Source: Aristolochia californica (lineage: Eukaryota; Streptophyta; Magnoliopsida; Piperales; Aristolochiaceae). From it: a stretch of 64,000 nt of DNA. The stretch is from the NCBI GenBank assembly GCA_029961685.1, contig JARWKL010000001.1:56384062-56448061 (forward strand), read 5' to 3'. The notes beneath the pieces were generated by a model. It saw nothing but the letters and a program-made list of their open reading frames with translations. It had not been told where the DNA came from and ran no database searches. The first letter of the stretch is position 1. Each line of letters opens with the position of its first letter. The translations under genes and the position numbers were made by a program. Shown piece by piece: positions 24,801-36,800 of the stretch.

Positions 24801-27800
24801 GGGATTAGTTGGGCTGGGTTGCATTGTATTTAGCCCATTGGGCTGTATTGTAATTGACCTAACCCTAAGTTTAAATAGAAAAGAATGAGAGGGGAGCAGC
24901 AGTCCCATTTTTCTCTCTTCCCGTTTTTCCAGCCTTCCTCGTGTCATCTTGTTCACGGTGAACTCAGAGCTTGAAACTCTTGTCCTTGGCTATTCCGTCA
25001 GCCTCTTGTGGTGCTGTTTCTGTCCACCGAACTCAGAGCTTGGAGCTCTTGTTCTTGGCTGTGCCATCAGCCTCATTTGGTGGTGAGGTTCTGTCCACGC
25101 AAACTCAGAACTTGGAGCTCTTGTTCTTGGCTGTTCCGTAGGCCTTTAGTGGTGGACATTGGTTGTTCTCATCAGGCTTTATTCACCTAGAAATCTTTGT
25201 CAATTCTTCCTCGTTTAATGAGTGTGATTCTACATGGCTGACCTTGGACCTTTTTTTTTTTTTTTTTAAAGTGTTGAGTAATATTCAAAAACTGCAAAGA
25301 GCAAAATTACAAAGCGGGGGAACCGTTTCATACAATGAGAGATGGCAGGGAGGTTCCAAGTTTAGCTAATCTATCAGCCAAAGAATTGGCAGATCTAGAA
25401 ATATGATTCCAAGTACAAGCAATGGTAGATAAAATGTCAGATATAGAAGAAATGGTGGGCTAATGACGGCAAGGGGGGAGGCCGTCCTAGCGCACCAACT
25501 AATAACAACTTTGGAGTGTCCTTCAATAAGAAGTTTTCCTCTCTGACGGTCCTTGAAAATTTCTACTCCATAGAGAAGGGTAGTCACTTCGACGATGTTG
25601 GAGTCTACAATACCAACCGGCCCAGCATAGGAAAGAATGATCTCTCCTCCGTGATTTCTAAAAACTCCCCCCGCACCAAACGGTCTCGAGCACCCCAAAG
25701 CACTCATGTTAATATTCAGTTTGATGCAATCACTAGGAGGAGGTTCCCATTCAGCCATGGTAAGTATCTTTTGGGGACCCGCCATATAAGCCAACAGACT
25801 CCAATTCCAGCGAATGGAGATACCAGTCTGGGGGGCAAACTCTTTCTTGGTGTGCAGCGAACTAGAGATCATACCCACGGTGCAAGAGACAGTGCTTTCC
25901 AAGTTGCGGAATTTGAGGTTGAAATGCAGGTTGTTCCGCTCAAGCCAAAGACACCACAGGATATAAGTGAGGCAAGCGGAGAGAAGCAACTTGCTGATTC
26001 TAGGCAGCCGAATCCCTAAAACCATCTGGATAGTGCTGAAAAGATCCTGACAAAATCCCAATTGGATTCCAATTTTCTGAAAGATAGTCATCCAAACTCT
26101 CCAAGAGTAACTACACTGAAGGAAAACATGCTGAACACACTCCTCACAAACGCCGTAGAGAGGGCAAGAGCTATCAGGAGCAGTAAAATATCGCTTGTGG
26201 AGGTTGTCTGTAGTGAGGATTTGGTCCCTAATGGTTGTCCATAAGAAGAATTTTATCTTATTTGCGGTCGAGATCCTTCGGGTAAGATTGGCCTTGTGTT
26301 ATGGTATGCGAGAAGATACCGCTAACACTTCGCTTCCAAATCAACTTATCGTGCACCCGATCCCGAATGATGATACTGTCGAGGCTACATAAGAGCGAGC
26401 AAAAGGCAATGGCTTCTTCATTATTCAAACCTCAACGAAAGATAAGGTTCCAAGACAGGCTGGACCTTGGACCTTAATGTGCGGATTGAGGATTTATGGG
26501 TAGCACTTTACCATGCCTCTTGAGATTTAGGGCAACTCTACTATTGTCATAGGGTGGTTCTCTATAGGATGTCAACCACCGTGGCAATTTTGGAGGTTGC
26601 ACAATGAAGCTCGTTATTTGTGTGAGAGGCTTCAGTTGTAGTAGTTACATATTGTGAGAGTTGTAAATGGCATTGGCAATGAGCTTGCTCGAATGGGAGT
26701 TTCACCATCGAGGCTTGTGGAGTGTTGTTCAACAATTTAAATCCTGGCTGAGTTGTTTTCTTGTTGCTGATTTGGTTAGGTTTGTTCTTGTTTTGGCCGT
26801 TTTATGTGTGTGGCCTTTGTATTTTTGGCTTTTTTGCTATGGCCAAACTTTCTTGTAATTTTTGTCTTTCTCACACTATTCTTGAAGACAATAAAGATAC
26901 AATACAAAGGAACACTCCAACACCTTCAACACCTTGTTTTGCAAGTTTTCATAACTTCTTCTTTATCAATTGATCTAATAACACAGCTTTATTGAAATCT
27001 GTAACAATTTTTACTTAAAAATTAGTTTGGACTTCAATAAGCCTAAAATGATATGCATTTGGCAATTCCAAGCAGGAACCTTCTGTCAAAGTATCGGATG
27101 TTTGTCCAAATTGAATTATGTCAGAAAGAATTCCCACACAAAAAAATGAATAGAAAAATTTTGGGTTTATTAGTTGGGAAAGAGGGTTCATATCTTGGTT
27201 GTGATGGGCCTTGGACCCAATTTCGACCATAATAACAGAGCAAGTGCTCATGTGTGGGTATCCACCCCAAAATGTCCACGTGTAGTACAAGCCAAAAAAG
27301 GGCCCACACATAAGGGACAATGTTGTAAAAATTGTCCCACATGGAAAAATGAGTAGAAAGATCTTGGGTTTATTAGTTGGGATAGGGGGGTATCTCACTT
27401 GGCTAATCAATTTGGGATGGGTTTTGGATCCAACTAACAAAATTATGTGAATCCATGTGTGGAAGACTTAATTTAGTTTTTTTAAGAAGGGATCTCAGTC
27501 CATCCCAAAATGACGACCAAAGTTAAAAGCATCCTAATAATCTCCTAACATTTTTTTTCCTAATAATTTCCAAACAAAATAATTTCCTAAAAACTAAAAA
27601 TCCTAAGTAAACTGAAATTACATCTTCTAACACAACAAGTAGGAAAGAAGATGACTAAACAATTCAGGTATTTTGTGAGTTTAACTCACTAGCGAGTAAT
27701 TTTTTTTAGAATATCAGGATTTTTATTAATAATATATACATAAAGATTTTTGGAAAACTATAGCTGGTTTTACCCCTCAGATTAAATCAGAATGCTGAAT

Positions 27801-30800
27801 GAACATCCCTCTAGTGAGCAGTCTTAAACTCAACTTTGATGGAAATTCACAAGGAAATCTAGAACCAATGGGAGTGGGAGTTTTTCATAATCATGATGGA
27901 AAACAGTTATTATCATATTATGGTCCTCTTGGTGAAGTTAATTCATAGAAAGTAAAAGTGAGGGCTCTTTCACAAGGAATTGTCATATGCTATGAGAAGT
28001 TCTCCATGCCACTGATTGTTGAAGGTGATTTCAAGACTGTTATAAATTGGGTGAAAGAGGAAATTGATCCACCATGGTGATTTGAGCAACAATTTCTTCA
28101 AATTGCAGAACTGATTGAAGCGAGGCAAATTAGTGTTACCCATGTACTTTGATCAGGGAATACAATAGTTGATACTGCAGCAAAGGAAAGAGAATGCATC
28201 AACAACTTGGTCTTTACATCACTGCCAAAAAATTCACAAGGAATTTTGGCACATATATCAATGAAGACGATGATATGCAGGTGTGGTACAAACCACACGC
28301 TCTCAACTAACACTTAACATGGACCCATCAGCAAGGACATCAGATTTAAAAGTGGATTGAGACAATGATGAGAACAGGGAAGACATACCAATCAATGGGT
28401 GGAGACCCCTCAATCAATGACCCAGCTATTACTATAAGACGCATGAAAAGCAGAATACCTGAACTAGCCAAAGTGGCACTAGTGGTGGATGAGGAGGCGG
28501 CAATCTAAGTAACTAAGGAGGACAAGGACTAGGCCGATTGACCCAACTTCTACAACTTCTGAATGTCATCCTTTACACCCCGTGGAACACTTTGCTCAAC
28601 TACCCACAACTTACTCACTTCCTGACACATTAGAGTTTGCCAATGCAGGCTTCCCAAACTTGTCCCAATATTTACCAGAATAATGATTTGGCCTTCCACA
28701 ATGGGCAAACTTTCAGTCATCATAGAACTCTTCCTACCTCTTTCTCATTCTAATCCGAAATCTGTGCTAAGAAGAGAGAACCAACCCAAAAATTAAACAA
28801 TCAGATCCCCAGAGAGAAGACAGCAAAGAAAATGGGAACAAAGTTCAAGCAGATCACAAGCAATTCTCTTGGAAAACAGTACTTAAAAGTTGATCAGATA
28901 AATGCAAAAAACAAGATCGTCCCAAATGTTTTCACGTGAAGAACTTGGTTTCTGCGGTCTAAGCAGATCCCTATGCAGCACTAGTCATCTGAACATTTAG
29001 CATATCCAACGATGAGTTTGAACTTGAATAATACAGTATAACAAGAAAACAGAGAAGCTTCTGTTATAACTTCCTATTCTTGAACTCAGAAGAACTTGAA
29101 CTCACTTTGTTCTGCTTCATTTTCCAATGACAAGTAGCATTCAAGGGACCAAACACAAGCTACAGGACGAGCAGTAAACAATAACCTGAAGATAGGTAAT
29201 AGAAGGGGATCCAAACAGACTATAAGAAGACTTCTAGAAAGTCAACTATTGAGAAAGAGGAATAAATTCAGTCAGAGTACAGAAGAAGTAGAGGATGAGA
29301 ACAGAGAGCATCAGAGCAGTTGAACAGTAGAGGAAGAAACTAAAAACAGCAGTCCTCCATGTCAACCCCGCTGCTGTGATATAATGTCAGAATTTGCGAA
29401 CATGATGGAAATGGTTGAACAAATGAAGAATTAGTCAATGAAGAAAGCAGGAACTTCAAAGGCAAAAGCAAAAAGAGTAATGAAAGGAAAATTCCAAGAA
29501 TGATTCTTACATCCTGGAATATAAGAGGAATGAGAGGAACCCGAAAGCAAGCTGCAATTCAGGAAACCTTTTTTTTTTAAATGATGATAATTTTATTTCA
29601 AAGAAAGGGAAGATACATCAAGGGAGGTGGTAACGCTCATTGGTGGATGTCAGGGGGTAATCGGAGAGGTCTATCTTCAATTTGGAGAGCACTATACCTA
29701 CTTCTACCAAAATTTTCTTCTTCCAGTAGATTCTATGTTGGAAACAGCAGATCCCTCAAGTTTTGGGATGATCTATGGATGGGGCAGAAGCCGCTACAGA
29801 ATGCCTTCAAAAGCCTGTTTCTCCTCTCTACCCGTAAAGATATATCAGTGGCCGATGCTTTTGAGGGGGGTGGTATGAGCCTCCATCCCAGAAGGGGTCT
29901 TTCGGATACGGAGGCGCTGGAGGCCAGCCGCTTGATGGACTTTGTAATCTCGGTTAAAATTCGACCTTTGGTGGCAGATAAGCTCATTTGGTAGCCGGAC
30001 AAAAGACGCATTGTCACGGTATCATCTGCATATGGATTCATCAATGGCTGGTATCCGTCTCAACTGGAACATGAGGTCTATTTTGTATGGCATCTTTGTG
30101 CACCTCCTAAGATAAAATTCTTCATGTGGAGTGTCTGTCATTGCAAGATTCTCTCAGCAGATGTGCTTAGAAGAAGAGGTCACCCCTCAATCAACCCCCT
30201 ATGCCCTTTTTGCAACACTAATGCCAAGACCACAAGCCACATTCTGCTTCAATGCATCTTCTCATGGAAGGTGTGAACTTCCATTTTTAGCATGTTGGGG
30301 TTGCAATTCTGCATGGCGGCTGATCTGCTCTCATTCAGTAAGTCGCTCCTTGGTACTTCCCTTCCTGGCCTCAGAAAGGTGATGCTCTCTGCTTGTGCTA
30401 GTTTCACCCCGTGGGAGCTTTGGAATGAATGCAATCGAAGGAGGTTTGATGGAAAAAGTGATACAGTTGATCGTGTCGCGGACCGAGTTGTGGGACATTT
30501 TTTCTTGGCTCCTGACTAAGAAGTCTTTCTCCTCCTTTGTGGGTACTCCTATCCGTGAAAAATAGTGAAATTTGGCTATGATGCACTCTGGGACGAAGGT
30601 CCCGATTATGCAAGAATAGACCCCTCCTGAACCCGGTTACCTTAAGTTGAGCTTTGATGGCTCTTCTCTTGGTAATCCCGGGATTTCTGGATTTAAAGGG
30701 GTTATTTCGGATCATTCTAGCAACCAGCTTTTCTCATATGTCGGCCCTTTAGGAATCGTCGATTCTACGTTAGCGGAGCTTCATGGCCTCCTCACCGGGC

Positions 30801-33800
30801 TCCATGTTTTCAGAGATAAGTGCAACGGTCCCCTTTATATTGAAGGGGACTCGAAGGTGGTCATTGGATGGTGTGAGTGTGCATTCCCTCCCCCGTGGAG
30901 CCATTGGGACATGTTTCGGGAGATTCTTGATATTACCTCAATTTTATCTTGTATTTGGTCTCACATTCCGAGATCCGCAAATTCGGCAGTAAATGTGCTT
31001 GTTACGCAGGGAGCCACCCTACAATCGCTGGTTGTCAGGGATTGCTCCCTCTTTTGTAATTTCTCTTGTTTATATAAATACATCTTTATCAAAAAAAAAA
31101 AGGGAGACCTCCCCTAACAACAAGATATTGAAGGGGGTGCCTAGTTTAGCACACAAATCAGCAGCCGAATTGGCTGATCTAAGTACATGAGACCAAGTAC
31201 AAGAAATGGTGGATACAATGTCCAAAATATCAAGAAAAATCTGACAGTGACACCATGGGGGGAAGGATGAGGAGGAGCACCATCCAATGACGACCTTGGA
31301 GTTTCCCTCCACGATAAGGGGACTACTGAAGCGGTCTTGAAAAATACGCAAGCCGTGAAGGAGACCAGAGAGCTTACTAGTAGTCGAGTCAGCAATTCCG
31401 AGAGGGCCAGAGTAAGAGAATATGGCAGTGTCGCCCAGATAAAAAATCACCCAACCAAAACCAGCCAAACCCAAGTTGCCAAAGGTGCTACCATCAAAAT
31501 TCAGCTTTTAATGACCGGTGAGAGGAGGCTCCCAAACAGTAACTCGGCAAGGGGCAGAGAGGACGGACATCTAAGCAATAATCTTCCAGTTAGTGCGGGC
31601 AGGGGAACAAAAGAGGCAGGCGAATTCTATTAAATGTATCCAATGATAACACTCAAGGTGAAATGACTTACAGGTCATATCCTTAAAATTTAAGTTGAGG
31701 CCGTGGCTTCAAATCCCATACACAACAAAAAAAAAAAAAAAAATTGGATTTTTGAGTCTGTCGAGCAAGCCCGAACCGACTCAATCCGAACCTTGGAGGT
31801 CGTCTCCAACCTACAGCCCTGCGCCAGCCTCCATCACCACCTCGACGCTGGCGCACCCAGCAAACAGAAATTTCCTCCACAAAATTTGAACCCACAGAGT
31901 CAAGAACGCACAACAGAGGCTCCACCGCTGGGAGGTCTCAACAAACTGCAATGGCTACTCCCCCAGAAAGGTGTTTCTCCGTTTATGAAGAATCCAAACA
32001 GGTCCAAGTCCAACCTCTGCCTGCAAATAACAGCAAACAAAAATTTCCTCCACAAAATTTGAACTTTGTATCCCTCTTATTCATCCACATCGCTCACCAT
32101 CCCTCCGATCGGGATGCACGACGCGCAAGAAAATCTCCAACCGTCGGTCGTGCCGGAGAGCTGCGTCCATCGACAGGTCAATGCCGGCACGATGGAAAGG
32201 CAGGTTTGCGTCCATTGAAAATTTTGGAGATGGAAACGTTTGGTGTCTGGTCCCGACTCCTGACCATGGGGTTAAGTAAACGAGCCGGTCCGCGAGTTTG
32301 CAAATCGAACCGAGCCTCATTCGGGTTAGGCTCGTTTACTTAAACGAGTCAGAAACCCGATCTCGAATTCGATTCGAGATCCGGCTTATTCGAATTGAAC
32401 CAAGCCGAGCTTGAGCTATTCACGAATCAGCTCGGTTCGATGCCACCCCTACTTATATTTGAGGTACAAACCTAAACCAAAGACAGGCAAGAAATCAAAA
32501 TCTTCAAACCAAAAGATAGTGAAACAAAAAAACTTCATCAAAATCAGCACATGCAATACATTTGAAGAGCACCATGCATAAACAAGATGAAAAGTGAATG
32601 AACTGCACAGGAAATAACGAGTAAACCTTGTAGCGACGGTAACGCGCTTCATTATTACCAAGGGATCGCTTAATAAAAGAATCAGTAAGGAAGCCAGCAA
32701 GACCATCCAATAACCATTCTGCAGTATAGAGAACACAAAAGACCTTCTGTCAGTCTCAAAGCGAAATTTGTCAACAGTAAGTCAACAAATTTAGCATACT
32801 TACCATCATTGGGTGTCTCTGCTGTAATGAACACTCCAAACCATTGCTTTGCAAGGGCATAGGCAAATTTGATCCTAGTATCAATCGTCTACATAACAGA
32901 TTGCATATGTAGAATTGTTAAGAATAGTAACAAGGAAAATAACCATCAGAATGAAAATACGGCTAAAGAAATCTAAAAAAGCCAGTGCTCCCAGAACCAG
33001 TCCCCCCCCCCCCTTGCCTGTCTTTTTTTTTAAGAAACATTTTATGTATAATATAATATATAACATAATTATGCACAATCATATCTTCATATTATCTAAT
33101 TTATGTACATTCGTTATTTATGACATCATGCTCATTCAATCAGTTAAACACGGTTGAAACAGTTCACCCAGGATAAGCCACTTTTCCCGTGTAATGGTTG
33201 TTCAGTTTCAACAATATTGCTAAAAACAATTTCTTATCTCAATTTGAAAATCTCTTCCAAGTTACAGCTGTTCATAGGCATATAGTCAGTAAGGTTGGAT
33301 TTTGGCCGCTAGCATGAAACACCTCATATCCTAACAAATCCATACTTTAAAAAAAAATACTTACACTTCAAAGATAATATCTAAATCTTAGGAAATGAAA
33401 ATGGATGGAATATCAAAACAGAATGGATTGAACTAAAACAAGGATAAGATTTTACAGCTTTTTGTAATGAACTCCGGTAGTCTAGGTTCTGACCCATGGA
33501 TGTTCAGTTCCCAGAAGCAACAAAACTAATTGATGAAAAAACCCAAAAAGAAAAAAAAAGAAAAAAAAAAAAAAAAAAGGAAACAACAGACCTGGTCAAT
33601 AACCTTCTCATCAAACAATAGTTGAGAACTGAAGATGCAAGTGGAAGCACCAAAGCTCATTGGGGATATAACCATTTCAGGTGCAATAAAGACTTGTTTA
33701 TAAGAACCCAGTGGAAAGGAACTGGAAAGATAATCCTCGTAATGGCTGAAATAGAGGAAAAGATTATTAATAAAACAAAAACAGAACAACAATCAAGTGG

Positions 33801-36800
33801 CATACCCAAAGTGTCAATTAAATGTGTAGCGTGTATATGAAACCACAACAAAAGACTTACTTTCTTCTATCAGTAAGAGAAAAAAAAATGAACTTTCTTT
33901 TATGCTAGTTCATATATCTAGTTTTGTGATTAATTACATCAACTTTACTGGTTATAAAGACTAACAGTTACTAAGTAATAACATGCACGCAACTCTGGCT
34001 ATCAGCTTCATCTTCACACCACATCCAGATTTCAACAGGTCTGTTGAAGAGTTGTCACACTGAAAAATCCTACTTAGTTGGATACTCACAGCTTAAAAAT
34101 GATAAATAATACACTAGCAATCAGACAGCTTCCTTTTTCAGATATTTCCCTTTCAACAAAATCTTTTGAATCCATAAAGCAACTGGCCCAAATTTCCAAG
34201 AAGACCAGACCTGAATGCACCGTAGAAAAATCCAACTGTATTACGAAGCTTTGGGAGGTCAGGAGATAAACACATGTGGGACAAAACGCTGCTATGGCGG
34301 TCTGGTAAAATTTCAAAGGGTGCAACTGCCAAGGATATCCAGCCAGCAGCAACAGGAACACTTAACTTGTAAACATAAGTTTTGCGAGGAGGATCATCTT
34401 TGGTCAGAACCTGCACAGGAAACATTAGAATGGCATATTATAATGGCAATACCAAGATATCTCCTAGTTAAATCTTCCAATTTCCTTTTCACAAAAATAA
34501 AAAATGTGGACAGCAGTTAGAACCTACCATTAGGAGCAGTCAGTTATCATTTTGTCAACATTATTTGCCAAGGCGAGCTATCTGAATTACTTACTAGAAG
34601 GAGCATAATGTTGCACCTGGAGGTGATATTTTGCCAACTCTATTCCTGCCCCCTTCCAGTTGAAGGGGCTATGTGGTGGTTATCTCGTCATTTTCCTTAG
34701 AGAAGGTTCATCCTTGGTGTTTCATACCATATCTCCTATGGTGAGATTGTTTATATAAGCCAGACTTTTGAGATTGAGTGAGCTTATACCTTGCACAGCT
34801 ACTGAAAAGCATAGCAGACTCTTTCCCAAACTTCTCTTTCTATCATCTTGTTGTGAGGGAGTCTTGTCTATTAGACATTCCCAGATAGTATTAGCTCCTT
34901 TTTTTTCTTTTGGGTGTGATTTTGTTTCTATTGTTTTATGCAATGCATTAAACCCAACCCAACAAAGTAACCAGGTCCATTTACACCTAGTTTAATGTGG
35001 CTTTTAACCAGTTGAACAAGTTGTATATATTTTAAAATTAAAAAAAAAATATGGTCAATAGGAGTCGGTGGTGTTTCCTCCACCAACCTTGGGACATTGG
35101 GCAGGTGAGCATGTTGCCTGGGCACAGCGGAAGGGAGGGCGGTAATGCCTCCCTCGCACATAAACAACAGGGGGAAGAGACGTTCCAACTACCCTCCTTT
35201 TTTCTATGGCATCAATAGGAGGAGGAATTCCCTACCACCACATGATAGTAGGGGATGCTTCCATGTAGGATAAAGTCTCCATGGATGGCCCAGTTAGGTG
35301 GGAAGTTGGATTAGTAGCTTGTAGATTTGGGGCAGACAGAATTTGCCAGTTGTGGATGCAAATTCCCTTGTGGTTTTGTGTTGTGATGGCTTTCTTCTAC
35401 ATTGGCACGGGCTTCCAAGCATAGAGGCTGCAATTCTGGAAAACAATGGCAGCATTGCTGAGGATAAAATCGATGGCATAGATGTCTCATTCACTGAAGA
35501 ACTGGAGCTGGGAGTGAACGTAGAGGGTGGCCTAGTAACCAATGATGTTGCATTTGTACACAAAGATATGGTCGGCCCCAACCTAGAACACCATTGCCTC
35601 AATCTGGCGGTGCCCCTTGCTTCCATATCACTCATGGGAAGAAGAAGATTTCCTTGTTCCCAACTCCAATTTGTTTTCCTTTTTTATACCAATTCAGGAT
35701 AGCCCATTGGGTTGTACGGTTCGGTAGTTGAACCATATAAACTGTTCAGGTTAGCCAGGTATCAACCTTTCCCAGGTGTTTGCAAATAGATGACCAAGAC
35801 AGGGCATTGGGTCCCTATTGAACGAGGTTCAACCAGCCGATCTAGTCCATAACATTGGCTTTATGTTGAAATCAGTTCCACATGTTTTATAATAAAGATG
35901 ACGAATTCGTCTAGAGGGAAGCAATGTACAAAAGAAGAAGAAAATACCACTAATATACAAATCAAAAATAAACAAATGAACTTTTGTCGTTTCTAGATCA
36001 AAAGTTGTATCTCCTCCCCATCTTTTTCGCTCCTCCTCAACGGCACCGCTTGTGGATACTTCAAGAGCTCCAGAGGACTTTGCCAAGGGGATCCCCTATC
36101 CCCTCTTCTATTTAACATTATGGCTGGGTACTTATCAACACTGATCTACTACCTACCGTCTCCAATGGCTTGAACCTGTAGTTTCCTAGCCAACTTTCAA
36201 CATTCCCTTGTAGCAATTTGACAACGACACGATGATTTTTGGTGTAGGTTCAATAGATCAAATTAAGCATTTCAAGGCTTTGTTGAACAACTTTGAGATA
36301 ACCTTCGGTCAGAAGATTAATTGGGAAAAGAGCTCTCTCATCAGTTATCACATTGATCCTACTCTTCTCCAAGATATGGCCTCTTATCTGAACTGCAATA
36401 TCAGCTCCATGCCCACTTCTTACTTGGGCCTCCCGCACTTTGAAGGTAGACCTCGTAAGCATCTATGGGATCTAGTGCTGGAAAGTCTTGGGCGTCGGCT
36501 TGCATCATGGCGTAGCCGTCTCTTATCTAAGGCCGGGAAAATTATTCTCATTAACTCATGTCTCGCTGCAATCCCCAATTAATTCCAATCTTTCCTCCAT
36601 TGTCCAATGGCTATCTACCGGAAAACTGATGGGATTAAAAGAAATTTCCTCTAGAAAGACACTGAAGCTGGCTTCAAATACCATTTGGTCTAGTGGAGCA
36701 ATATTTGCATGCCCAAAATCAAAGGTGGGATTGGCATTCAACCAACTCATAGCATCAACAGACCATTCATTTTAAAATGGCTATGGAAATTCAATGCCAC

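Noticed and set aside
25516..26019. A 167-codon plus-strand ORF
   Set aside because: It is antisense to the LINE RNase H frame in the same interval and has no recognisable domain.
35343..35702. A 119-codon ORF as a novel gene
   Set aside because: No start context, splice partners or family match, and an equally long ORF overlaps on the other strand. Kept only as an unassigned stretch.
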